This document shows positions 8,295-16,332 of a stretch of DNA of 64,000 nucleotides, piece after piece. The position numbers were made by a program, and so were the translations under genes. The notes under the pieces are model-generated. The model did no database searches and had not been told where the DNA came from. It worked only from the letters and a program-made list of their open reading frames with translations. This DNA comes from Dokdonella_A sp014338185. GTDB lineage: Bacteria > Pseudomonadota > Gammaproteobacteria > Xanthomonadales > Rhodanobacteraceae. The stretch is from assembly GCA_030263295.1 (NCBI GenBank), contig SZOS01000007.1, forward strand, positions 1 to 64,000, given 5' to 3'. Every line of letters starts with the position of its first letter. Position 1 is the stretch's first letter.

Positions 8295-8609
8295 TCATGG
8301 CTTGAGCGACGACAGGTACAGGGCGAGGTTGGCGATGTCGGTGTCGCTCAGGCCCTGCGCCATCGGCGCCATGATCGGGTTGGGCCGCTCGCCATCGCGG
8401 AACTGCTGCAGCGTCGAGACCAGGTATTCCTGCTTCTGGCCGGCCACGTTCGGATAGATCGGCGCCACCGAAATGCCCGCCGCGCCATGGCAGGCGATGC
8501 AGGTCGTGTCGTATCTGGCCTTGCCTGCGGCAGGATCGGCCGCGCCGGCGGGTGCGGCGGCGAGCCACGCGGCACTGGCCAGCATGGCGATGACAATGGC
8601 TCGGGTCAT
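8295..8609 (-). CDS. periplasmic cytochrome c (c553-like)
   Basis: A 104-residue protein with an N-terminal signal peptide ending near AAPAGAA and one class I haem site, C37-IAC-H41; Met83 or Met86 in PIMAPMA is the probable sixth ligand. The ending, LSDTDIANLALYLSSLKP, is the usual C-terminal helix of this cytochrome family. Its ATG at 8609 overlaps the stop of the upstream membrane gene, so it is part of the norCB-led run and is a candidate electron donor to that reductase (inference). Confidence 0.92.
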   Translation of the reverse strand: MTRAIVIAMLASAAWLAAAPAGAADPAAGKARYDTTCIACHGAAGISVAPIYPNVAGQKQEYLVSTLQQFRDGERPNPIMAPMAQGLSDTDIANLALYLSSLKP

Positions 8610-8983
8610 GATGCGTGCTCCTGTGCGGACTGCTGCGGCGACGGAGGGTCGGTGGCGCAGGGCTGAGATGCGGGCCTGTACAGCGCCGCCCACAGCGCGA
8701 TCGTCGGCACCAGGCAACCCACCCAGAACCCGCCCCAGAACGTGAGGTTGGGCAGCGTCGCCAACGGCAGCAGCGACAGCACGCCCAGCGCCAGCGCAAG
8801 CACGATGTTGACGTTGCTGAACCAGCGCGCCGGATCCGTGCGGCGCGCCCACAGCGCCAACGCGAGCATCACCAGCGCAAACGCCGCGAGCGGAAAGTAG
8901 CGCTGCTCGACCCAGGTCGGATGCAGGATCGTCGCCCAGGCCAGAACGAGCCCGACCACGGTGTTGGCGAGATTGGCAATCAT
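8606..8983 (-). CDS. small membrane protein in nor cluster
   Basis: A 125-residue protein not recognised as a named family. About four hydrophobic segments are visible (residues 5-20, 30-47, 57-78, 84-103), followed by a polar Pro/Gln/Ser tail. The order W-x-Q-R-Y-F-P-L after the first segment and a short RRTDPARW turn are the only distinctive features. It overlaps its neighbours by four bases on both sides (ATGA junctions), which implies translational coupling with the norCB genes. A role in assembly or electron delivery is guesswork. Confidence 0.75.
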   Translation of the reverse strand: MIANLANTVVGLVLAWATILHPTWVEQRYFPLAAFALVMLALALWARRTDPARWFSNVNIVLALALGVLSLLPLATLPNLTFWGGFWVGCLVPTIALWAALYRPASQPCATDPPSPQQSAQEHAS

Positions 8984-9279
8984 TGCTGCGTCTCCTCGTG
9001 TGCGTGCAGGCGCTGCAGGTAGCGCCAGGTGACCGGTGGAATCACCGCGTAGACCATCGCGCTGGCGAGGATCAGCAGCTTCCAGCCGAGGTCGAGCGGA
9101 CTGCGCAGTGCGATCAGCACCGCGATCGCGAACGCGAGCAGCCAGCAGGCCTGTCCCGCGCGCACCCAGTGCGGCCGCGCGCGCAACCGTCCCATGCTGT
9201 ACAGGCCGCCGTAGGCGCCGCCGGCGAGCACGAACAGCCCCATGAGCGCGGCCGTCTCCAACAGCGCGCCCGGGCTCAT
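8980..9279 (-). CDS. small membrane protein downstream of norB
   Basis: A 99-residue integral membrane protein with three hydrophobic segments (about 5-27, 43-58, 65-88) joined by a basic loop (MGRLRARPHWVR); the C-terminus is charged (RLHAHEETQQ). It has no haem or metal motif. It overlaps norB and the next gene by 4 bases each. I do not recognise a characterised family. The strict coupling to norB suggests a third subunit or assembly factor. Confidence 0.75.
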   Translation of the reverse strand: MSPGALLETAALMGLFVLAGGAYGGLYSMGRLRARPHWVRAGQACWLLAFAIAVLIALRSPLDLGWKLLILASAMVYAVIPPVTWRYLQRLHAHEETQQ

Positions 9280-10691
9280 GCGGGCTGCGGCTGTGCCGCG
9301 GGCAGTGCTGCGGACCGGGGCGCGCGCAGCAGGTCGTACACGAGGGCGACATAACCCGCCGCAAAGATCACGCCGAACAACATGCGCGCATACATGCCCG
9401 ACTTGAACCACAGGTTCTCCGAGGCGGTGGTGAATGCCATCAGCGTCGAGCCGCCGATCGCGCGGCCGTAGAACGCCTGCGCCATGCCGGCCAGCAGCAA
9501 CGCCATCACCATGCCGACCATGCCCAGATTGAGCAGGCCGAAGCCCCAGCGCCAGGTGTGTCCGGCCAGCAGCGGCACGCCCGTGACGCGTTGCTTGGCC
9601 ACGTACAGCACCGCGATCACGCCGCACACGTAGGCGCCATAGAACGCGAAGTGGCCATGGGACACCGTCCATTGCGTACCGTGCGAGAACAGGTTGATCT
9701 GCGGCAGCGTCATCATGAACCCCCAGATGCCGGCGCCGATGAAGTTGCCGAAGGCCTCGGCCGTGATCCAGTAGAACGCGGGCTGGTTGCTGGTCCTGAG
9801 CCGATGCATGCCCGCGTCGTACACCGCGTGCACGACCATGCCCAGCAGCGGCAACGGCTCCAGCGCCGAGAAGAATCCACCGATGGCCAGCCAGTACTGC
9901 GGCGTGCCGATCCAGAAGTAGTGGTGGCCGAGGCCGAGGATGCCCGCGCCGAGCACCAGCATGACCTCGATGTACAGCCATGCCTCGACGATGCGGCGCG
10001 ATGTGCCCATCACGTCCATGAGCACGAGCGCCATGATGCAGCCGATCAGCACCTCCCAGGTGCTCTCGACCCACATGTGCACCAGCCACCACCACCAGTA
10101 CAGGTCGGTGGACATGTTGGTGTCGGCCGGGAACGCGTCCAGGTACACGACCACGAGCGGGATCAGGTCGAGCACCATCACCCACATGATGCCGGTCATC
10201 TTGTGTGCCTTCACGCAGGTGCCGACCACGTTCCACGAGAACACCAGCAGGATCGCCACGATGCCGATCGCGGCCCAGCGCGGCGCCTCGACGTACTTGC
10301 GTCCCTGGTTGATGAACCACAGGGTGAACTCGTTGGCGCTGCCGTACTGCACGAACAGGAACGTCGCCGCCACCAGCGCGATCGCGAGGCAGAACACCCA
10401 GAAGGTGATCTCGGCCGCGCGGATGCCGGCCACCTCGCGTCCGAGTTCCTTGGGCAGGTACCAGTAGACCGCGCCGAGGAACCCCATCAGCAGCCAGATC
10501 ACCAGAATGTCGATGTGCATGATCTTGGACGTGTTGAAGTTGAACACGTTGAACAGCATCGACGGGAACAGGTAATAGGCCGCCGACAGCAGGCCGAAGG
10601 CGATCATCACGCCGAACAGCGCGATCGCGGCGGTGAAGTAACGCAGCGCAAGCCGCTGCGAGCGGTACAGGGGCTGGGCCGCGGTGCTCAT
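9276..10691 (-). CDS. norB: nitric oxide reductase large subunit NorB (cNOR)
   Basis: A 471-residue, roughly 12-helix haem-copper family protein. The residues that set NorB apart from cbb3 oxidases are present. H59 and H347 fit low-spin haem b, and H345 in SHGHFAFYGA fits haem b3. H205, E209, H256 and H257 (VHMWVE and GLGHHYFWIG) fit the non-haem FeB site, and E278 is the second conserved glutamate (SALEPLP). It reduces two NO to N2O at the inner membrane using electrons from NorC. Its ATG overlaps the norC stop. The usual maturation genes norQ and norD are not adjacent. Confidence 0.95.
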   Translation of the reverse strand: MSTAAQPLYRSQRLALRYFTAAIALFGVMIAFGLLSAAYYLFPSMLFNVFNFNTSKIMHIDILVIWLLMGFLGAVYWYLPKELGREVAGIRAAEITFWVFCLAIALVAATFLFVQYGSANEFTLWFINQGRKYVEAPRWAAIGIVAILLVFSWNVVGTCVKAHKMTGIMWVMVLDLIPLVVVYLDAFPADTNMSTDLYWWWWLVHMWVESTWEVLIGCIMALVLMDVMGTSRRIVEAWLYIEVMLVLGAGILGLGHHYFWIGTPQYWLAIGGFFSALEPLPLLGMVVHAVYDAGMHRLRTSNQPAFYWITAEAFGNFIGAGIWGFMMTLPQINLFSHGTQWTVSHGHFAFYGAYVCGVIAVLYVAKQRVTGVPLLAGHTWRWGFGLLNLGMVGMVMALLLAGMAQAFYGRAIGGSTLMAFTTASENLWFKSGMYARMLFGVIFAAGYVALVYDLLRAPRSAALPAAQPQPA

Positions 10692-11293
10692 TGCATGCTC
10701 CTGCCAAAGTTGGCGGGGAAGCCGTTGGTGTCGATCGCCGACAGCCACTTCAGGTAGGCCACGGTGGCGCGGGCTTCGGCCTCGGTGATGCCCAGGTTCG
10801 GCATCGCGCGCGTCCACGTCGGGTACTTGTCCGGATGCATGAGGAACTCGACCATCGCCTCCTCGCGCGTGGCCTTGCCGGTCATCGGCATCCAGATCTG
10901 CGACCACGCCGGGTCGAGCCAGGCCTTGGTGAGGTCGGGCGCGTAGTAGGCGCCATTGCCGAAGATCGTGTGGCAGTCCATGCAGGCGCGACCCTGGATC
11001 ACGAGCTTGCCGGTGCGCATGAGCGCGGCGGCCTCGGCCGGCGCGACCACCTTGCCGAACAGAGGCTCCGGTCCGCCGATCACCGGCACGTCGGCGCGCC
11101 GGTTCCAGTCGTACTCGTAGCCGATGTGCTGGTTGATCACCTCATAGCCGGGCACGTTGATGCCGCCGGCGGTGATGTAGCGCATGCTGTCCACCGACAG
11201 GAACGCCAGCACCACGAGCATGACCAAGGTGGTGCTGACTGCGCCGGCGCGCCAGAACGACGGATCCTGGATGTCCACGCGTAGCTCCTCCAT
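10688..11293 (-). CDS. norC: nitric oxide reductase cytochrome c subunit NorC
   Basis: A 201-residue membrane-anchored cytochrome c. One transmembrane segment (about 15-37) is followed by a periplasmic domain with haem site C104-MDC-H108 in CMDCHTIFGNGAYYAPDL, which closely matches known NorC, and probable Met ligand in TRAMPNLG. It passes electrons from soluble donors to NorB. It is the first gene of the nor run; the start ATG at 11293 leaves 190 bases to tRNA-Gln, containing an FNR/Dnr-like site. Confidence 0.95.
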   Translation of the reverse strand: MEELRVDIQDPSFWRAGAVSTTLVMLVVLAFLSVDSMRYITAGGINVPGYEVINQHIGYEYDWNRRADVPVIGGPEPLFGKVVAPAEAAALMRTGKLVIQGRACMDCHTIFGNGAYYAPDLTKAWLDPAWSQIWMPMTGKATREEAMVEFLMHPDKYPTWTRAMPNLGITEAEARATVAYLKWLSAIDTNGFPANFGRSMQ

Positions 11294-11390
11294 TGCGGAG
11301 AGCGGCGGCCGAAGGCGAGCGCAGCACGGACGGAATCGGGGCCGCAACGGATGACGCGCCCATGATGATCCGGTGCGCGCACTTTGTACA

Positions 11391-11404
11391 CTGATCCATG
11401 TCAA
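11391..11404 (-). promoter_or_regulatory. FNR/Dnr-type operator upstream of norC
   Basis: On the minus strand the site reads TTGAC-ATGG-ATCAG, against the FNR/CRP-family consensus TTGAT-N4-ATCAA (8 of 10 defined bases, with dyad symmetry). Its centre is about 104 bases before the norC ATG. If it acts at -41.5, the transcript would begin near 11356 and a weak -10 (TCATCA) falls at the expected place. NO- or anoxia-dependent control by an FNR/Dnr regulator is inferred; no such regulator is in the window. Confidence 0.45.
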
Positions 11405-11482
11405 AACAACGATACGCCGCAGGCGTCTGCACGCGCCACGGCTGCTGACGCGGCGAGCGATCGCGACGGGAACGGGAGGAAA

Positions 11483-11557
11483 TGGCTGGGGCGGCAGGAT
11501 TCGAACCTGCGAATGCCGGGATCAAAACCCGGTGCCTTACCGCTTGGCGACGCCCCA
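11483..11557 (-). tRNA. tRNA-Gln (TTG)
   Basis: On the minus strand: acceptor TGGGGCG pairs fully with CGCCCCA, then discriminator G and an encoded CCA. The anticodon loop TTTTGAT gives anticodon TTG (Gln), and the T-arm CAGGTTCGAATCCTG is canonical. The length is 75 bases with CCA. In relatives it sits between ispE and prs. Here it keeps ispE but has lost contact with prs. Confidence 0.97.
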
Positions 11558-11605
11558 GCGAACACGGTGCGGGCCGCTGGCCCGCGTTGGATGCCTGCGA
11601 TGGCG

Positions 11606-12520
11606 CTATCCCGGCGCCGGACCGGCCCGCGGCGCAGGCGGGCCGTCGCGCCTCGCGTCGAGCCACTGCGCGCGCGCTGCGAGCAGCGGCGAGCGATCCA
11701 CGCCCTGCGCCACCCAGGCGCGCAGCGGTGCCGGACACTGCTGCGCGATCGCCTCGGCCTGTGCTGCCGATTCAACCGCAACGAAGCTGCAACCGCCACT
11801 GCCCGACAGGCGCGCCACGCCAAATCCGCCGAGCCAGTCCAGTGCCGTGGCGACGCCGGGGAAGCGCGCGCGCACCAGCGGCTCGAACGCGTTGCCGGTG
11901 ACTGCGCCGGCGCGGAAGCGCGCGATTGTCAGCGGCGCTGCGGTGCGTGTCAATTCAGGCGCCGCGAACAGCTCGCGCGTGGGCACGCTGCAGCCGGCAT
12001 CGACCACCACGTACCAGCGGGGCGCGAGCGCGAGCGGCGTGAGCTGCTCGCCGATGCCCTCGGCCCAGGCGCTGTGGCCGTGCACGAACACGGGCACGTC
12101 CGCGCCCAGCGCCAGGCCCAGTCGCGCGAGCTGTGCCGGCTCCAGCCCGGTCGCCCACAACAGGTTGAGCGCGACCAGCACGGTTGCGGCATCGGAACTG
12201 CCGCCCCCCAGGCCGCCACCGAGCGGGATGTGCTTGTCGATCGCGATGTCCACGCCATGCGGGCAAGCGCTGGCCGCCTGCAACGCGCGTGCCGCACGCA
12301 CCGCGAGGTCGTCGACCTCGTCGACGCCGGTCGCGCCGCGCACGCGCCGGATCCGGCCGTCCTCGCGCACGTGCAGGTGCACCGCATCGCCGCGGTCGAG
12401 CAACTGGAACACGCTCTGCAGCAAGTGATAGCCGTCATCACGCCGACCCACGATGTGCAGGAACAGGTTGAGCTTGGCCGGCGCCGGCCACCGGCTCCAG
12501 CCATCGGCCGCGCCGGTCAT
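11606..12520 (-). CDS. ispE: 4-diphosphocytidyl-2-C-methyl-D-erythritol kinase
   Basis: A 304-residue GHMP kinase of the MEP isoprenoid pathway. The N-terminal PAKLNLFLHIVGRRDDGYH motif, the glycine-rich ATP loop PLGGGLGGGSSDAA and the C-terminal LSGSGGC motif are all present. The ATG at 12520 overlaps the lolB stop (ATGA), so translational coupling decides it over an ATG three codons upstream. The order lolB-ispE-tRNA-Gln is the standard Gammaproteobacterial arrangement. dxr of the same pathway is at 31018. Confidence 0.96.
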   Translation of the reverse strand: MTGAADGWSRWPAPAKLNLFLHIVGRRDDGYHLLQSVFQLLDRGDAVHLHVREDGRIRRVRGATGVDEVDDLAVRAARALQAASACPHGVDIAIDKHIPLGGGLGGGSSDAATVLVALNLLWATGLEPAQLARLGLALGADVPVFVHGHSAWAEGIGEQLTPLALAPRWYVVVDAGCSVPTRELFAAPELTRTAAPLTIARFRAGAVTGNAFEPLVRARFPGVATALDWLGGFGVARLSGSGGCSFVAVESAAQAEAIAQQCPAPLRAWVAQGVDRSPLLAARAQWLDARRDGPPAPRAGPAPG

Positions 12521-13122
12521 GGTTGCCATGCGCGGATCGCCAGCCGCACGCGCTCATCACCGCGGCTCGCGAACACGCGCCGCGGCAGCGGTGGCGAGCG
12601 GGTGAGGTCGTAGTCGCCGTAACGGATGGTCCAGCCGTCCTGCTCGATCTGCGCCGGCAGGCCCTGCGCATCGAAGCTCATGCGCGCGGGGCCTGGCGCA
12701 CGCGCCGCGCGCACCCATGCCACCAGTTGCGCGAACGGCACCTGCCAGCCTACTTCACGCCGCAGCAGGCTCGCCGCGTCACTGCCGTGGACCGGCCCGT
12801 CGCGCAAGCCGTCCAGGCGCGCCCCGCGCGCATCGCCCGCGAGCACCCAGGTCTTGCCGGTCACCGGCGCATGCACGGTGAAGCGGAAGGCATCGCCCTG
12901 CTGCGACCATTGCAGCGAGCCGCTGCCGCTGTCATGGGCGTCGGCCACGCCCAATCGCCCCTGCAGTGACCACTGCGTGTGCGCCGCGAGCGCGCGTTCG
13001 CGCTCGAGCTGCGCCGGCGGCACCTGGCTGGCGTCGACGAGACGTCGTGACGGCTGCGCCACGCATCCGGCCAGCCCCGCCAGCAGCAGCGCCGGCAGCA
13101 GGCGCACGCTCGCGCGCCTCAT
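12517..13122 (-). CDS. lolB: outer-membrane lipoprotein insertion protein LolB
   Basis: A 201-residue lipoprotein. The signal ends in lipobox LAG-C20. The mature protein has the WSLQGRLGV start and a hydrophobic beta-sheet cavity typical of LolB, which receives lipoproteins from LolA and inserts them into the outer membrane. The start ATG at 13122 overlaps the stop of the TPR gene. Gene context (TPR lipoprotein-lolB-ispE) agrees. Confidence 0.92.
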   Translation of the reverse strand: MRRASVRLLPALLLAGLAGCVAQPSRRLVDASQVPPAQLERERALAAHTQWSLQGRLGVADAHDSGSGSLQWSQQGDAFRFTVHAPVTGKTWVLAGDARGARLDGLRDGPVHGSDAASLLRREVGWQVPFAQLVAWVRAARAPGPARMSFDAQGLPAQIEQDGWTIRYGDYDLTRSPPLPRRVFASRGDERVRLAIRAWQP

Positions 13123-14849
13123 CGGCTCAGCCGCTCGATGGTTTCGAGCAGGGCCTTGTTGTCGGCGTGCTTCTCGCGCGCCGCTTCCCACACCTTGCGG
13201 GCCTCGGCATGCTCGCCCTTGACCCACAGCACCTCGCCCAGATGCGCGGCGATGTCGGGATCGGCCTGCTTGGCGTAGGCACGGCGCAGGTCCTTGAGCG
13301 CGGCATCGAGCTGGCCGAGCCGGTACTGCACCCAACCCATGCTGTCGATGATCGCGGGCTCGTCGGGCTTGAGTTCGAGCGCGCGCTTGATCAGCGCGAG
13401 GGCTTCCTGCTGCCGCGCCGTGTCGTCCTTGGCGTGGTCGGCGATCGTGTAGCCGAGCGCGTTGAGCGCGTCGGCATTGTCGGGCTGCAGTTCGACGATG
13501 CGGCGCAGGTCACGCTCGCCGGCGTCCAGTTCGCCCTTGCCGATCCGGTACAGCGCGCGCGAATACAGCACGCGCGCATCGTCGGGCTGGTCCTGCAGCG
13601 CCTGCGCATACACCGCCAGCGTCTGGGCATCGCGCCCGCGCTTGCCGAGGATGTCGGCCTGCAGCAGACGCAGGTCGCGCTGGCGCTCGGGGTTGCCCTG
13701 GCTGTGCGCGAACAGGCGCTGCAAGGTCGCGATTGCCTCGTCGGTGCGGCTCGCGCCGTCGAGCACGATCGCGCTGCGCATCTGCGCATCGAAATGGCGT
13801 TCGTCGCCGTCGCGGATCGCGCCGTACCAGTCCAGCGCCGCGCGCGCCTTGTCGAGCATTTCCGCGAGCTGGCCGAGCAGGAACAGGCGTTCGCCATCGC
13901 GCCGGCCCGGCGCCGCTTCCAGCTCGCGGTACAGGCGCGCCATGAGCTGCTTGTCGTCGGCGCGCGCCGCATAGGCTGCGCGCGCGGCGTAGCTGGCCTG
14001 GTCCTGTGGACCCACCGCGAGCAGCCTCGCCGCGGCGGCATTGTCGCCCTCCTGCGCGAGCAGCGCGGCATAACCGGTGCGCAGGCGGCGACTGCCCGCA
14101 TGCTGCTTGAGCGCCTCGTCGTAGATCGCCCTGGCCCGCGCACCATCCTTGGCCACCGACGCCAGATGCGCACTCCACGCATAGCCGTCCTCGCCATGGA
14201 AGCGGCGCACGCTGGCATCGGCCAGGCGCCGTGCCAGCGAGGCATCGCCGAGCCGATACGCGAGCTGGCTCACCGCGATCGCATTGCTTTCCTTGTCCTG
14301 TACCGGCGCGGCTGCGACCAGGCGCGCGAGCAACACCGCCGCCGCGATCTTGTCGGGCGCATTCATGAGCATCTGCGCGACCAGGCGCCAACCCTGTTCG
14401 TCGTCGCGGGCCGCGAGCTGCTGCAGATGGCGCAAGGCCTCGTCGCCGCGACCCTGGCCCAGTGCGATCCAGGCCTGCGCCTGCACCACCCCGGGCGCAT
14501 CGGGTGCGAGCGTCTGCCAACGCGCGAGCGCGCGCTGCGCCAGGGCCCAGTCGTGCTGCGCCAGGGCGAGCTGGGTCGCGGCCTCGGCCACGGCCGGATC
14601 CTGCGCCTGTGCGGCCGCCTGCGCGTAGCCTTGCGCCGCACCCGCCACGTCGTCGTGCTGCAGCGCGAACTGCGCCACCAGCAGCCTGGCCAGCAGGTCG
14701 TGTTCGGCTGCGACCGGGCGCACCATCGTCTCGACCGGCGCGGCTGCGGCGGAACGTCGCGGCGCCGGGCTCGCGCAGCCGGCCAGCAGCGCCGCAACCA
14801 ACGCCGCCAGCACCGCCGCACCACCCCGCAATGGAAACAAGAATCGCAT
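13119..14849 (-). CDS. TPR-repeat lipoprotein
   Basis: A 576-residue envelope lipoprotein. The signal peptide has lipobox LLAG-C25. From about residue 60 to the end the protein is a run of tetratricopeptide-like helical pairs, clearest at the C-terminus (ALNALGYTIADHAKDD, IIDSMGWVQYRLGQLDAAL, AHLGEVLWVKGEHAEARKVW). It is probably a periplasmic or outer-membrane protein-binding scaffold. It is the first gene of the TPR-lolB-ispE unit and divergent from hemA across 143 bases. Homologues are found before lolB in this lineage; the partner is unknown. Confidence 0.88.
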   Translation of the reverse strand: MRFLFPLRGGAAVLAALVAALLAGCASPAPRRSAAAAPVETMVRPVAAEHDLLARLLVAQFALQHDDVAGAAQGYAQAAAQAQDPAVAEAATQLALAQHDWALAQRALARWQTLAPDAPGVVQAQAWIALGQGRGDEALRHLQQLAARDDEQGWRLVAQMLMNAPDKIAAAVLLARLVAAAPVQDKESNAIAVSQLAYRLGDASLARRLADASVRRFHGEDGYAWSAHLASVAKDGARARAIYDEALKQHAGSRRLRTGYAALLAQEGDNAAAARLLAVGPQDQASYAARAAYAARADDKQLMARLYRELEAAPGRRDGERLFLLGQLAEMLDKARAALDWYGAIRDGDERHFDAQMRSAIVLDGASRTDEAIATLQRLFAHSQGNPERQRDLRLLQADILGKRGRDAQTLAVYAQALQDQPDDARVLYSRALYRIGKGELDAGERDLRRIVELQPDNADALNALGYTIADHAKDDTARQQEALALIKRALELKPDEPAIIDSMGWVQYRLGQLDAALKDLRRAYAKQADPDIAAHLGEVLWVKGEHAEARKVWEAAREKHADNKALLETIERLSR

Positions 14850-14992
14850 GCAACGCCTTGTCTTGCTTGATATCGAAGGGCGGCGACCGCACAATTTGCG
14901 CCATCTGCCGCACGAGGTTCTAGCTTAGCCGATCCTGCGCGTGCAGCAGGTTCTCCCGCTTGCACGCAGCAGCGCATCGCTCGACTCCGCTC

Positions 14993-16270
14993 ATGGCGCT
15001 GATTGCCGTTGGACTCAACCACCAGACCGCCCCGGTCGCGCTGCGCGAGCGCGTGGCCTTCGCGGTCGAGGCGATGCCGCCCGCGCTGGGAGAACTGGCG
15101 GCGCAGCCCGGCGTGCAGGAAGCGGCGATCCTGTCCACCTGCAACCGCACCGAGCTGTACTGCACGGTCGAGGCCGGCGCCGAGGACGTTCCCGCCGACT
15201 GGCTCAACCGCCACCATGGCCTGACCCACGCACGGGTCGACGAGTTCCTCTACCGCCACGCCGACGCGGCCGCGGTGCGGCACCTGTTCCGCGTCGCCAC
15301 CGGCCTCGAATCGATGGTGCTGGGCGAGCCGCAGATCCTCGGCCAGGTCAAGGACGCCTACGCCTTCGCGCGCGAGGCGCACACGCTGCGCTCGCCGCTG
15401 GAGCGGCTGTTCCAGAACACCTTCGCGGTGGCCAAGCGCGTGCGTTCGGACACGCTGATCGGCGCCAACCCGGTCTCGGTCGCGTTCACCGCAGTGCGGC
15501 TGGCCGAACGCGCGTTCACCGACCTCGGCCAGGCCTGCGTGCTGCTGATCGGCGCGGGTGAAACCATCGAACTGGCGGCGCGACACCTGTGCGAAGCCAA
15601 CGTGCGCCGGCTCATCGTCGCCAACCGCACGCTCGACAACGCCCAGGCGCTGGCCACGCGCTTTGGCGCCTATGCGATCGCGCTGGCCGACCTCGACAAG
15701 CACCTGGCCGACGCCGACATCGTGATCGCCTCCACCGCGAGCCGCGATCCGGTCCTGTCGCGCGCCCAGGTCGAGACGGCGATCGCGCGGCGGCGGCGGC
15801 GGCCGATGTTCCTGGTCGACATCGCGGTACCGCGCGACATCGATCCCGCGGTGGCGCAGGTCGAGGACGTGTACCTGTACACGATCGACGACCTGCGCGG
15901 CATCATCGACGACAACCTGCGCTCGCGCCGCGAGGCGGCGCAGCAGGCCGAGGCGATGATCGAGCTGTCGGTCGACCACTTCATGGGCTGGTGGCATGCC
16001 TGGCACGCCGGCAACCCGGTCGTCGACCTGCGCCGCCATGCCGAGCACGACCGCGACCTCGTGCTGGCCAAGGCGCGCGCGCTGCTCGCGCGTGGCCGCT
16101 CGCCCGAACAGGCGCTGGAGTTCCTCGCTCACACCCTCACCAACAAGCTGTTGCACGCCCCCAGTGCGCAGCTGCGCGAAGCCGCGCTGCGCGGCGACGA
16201 CGACCTGCTGCAGACCGCCGAACGCCTGTTCGACCTCAAGCACGCGGCCAACCACCAGCGCGAGCGTTAG
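14993..16270 (+). CDS. hemA: glutamyl-tRNA reductase
   Basis: A 425-residue HemA that makes glutamate-1-semialdehyde from Glu-tRNA, the first step of C5 haem synthesis. The catalytic cysteine is C50 in STCNRTELY. The substrate-binding GLESMVLGEPQILGQVK, the NADPH-binding GAGET and the C-terminal dimerisation helices are present. The ATG at 14993 gives the canonical MALIAVGLNHQTAP start; an in-frame longer form adds 11 unlikely residues. prfA follows by 62 bases. Confidence 0.97.
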   Translation: MALIAVGLNHQTAPVALRERVAFAVEAMPPALGELAAQPGVQEAAILSTCNRTELYCTVEAGAEDVPADWLNRHHGLTHARVDEFLYRHADAAAVRHLFRVATGLESMVLGEPQILGQVKDAYAFAREAHTLRSPLERLFQNTFAVAKRVRSDTLIGANPVSVAFTAVRLAERAFTDLGQACVLLIGAGETIELAARHLCEANVRRLIVANRTLDNAQALATRFGAYAIALADLDKHLADADIVIASTASRDPVLSRAQVETAIARRRRRPMFLVDIAVPRDIDPAVAQVEDVYLYTIDDLRGIIDDNLRSRREAAQQAEAMIELSVDHFMGWWHAWHAGNPVVDLRRHAEHDRDLVLAKARALLARGRSPEQALEFLAHTLTNKLLHAPSAQLREAALRGDDDLLQTAERLFDLKHAANHQRER

Positions 16271-16332
16271 CGGCGGGGTGCCCGTGGCGCCGAGTGCGCC
16301 CCAACACCCGTCCACCCTCGCCGGTTCCGTCC

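Noticed and set aside
9276..10691. NorB as a cbb3 oxidase CcoN
   Set aside because: The Glu in VHMWVE, the SALEP glutamate and the NorC-type neighbour are NOR features; the CuB-type tyrosine-histidine pattern of cbb3 was not seen.
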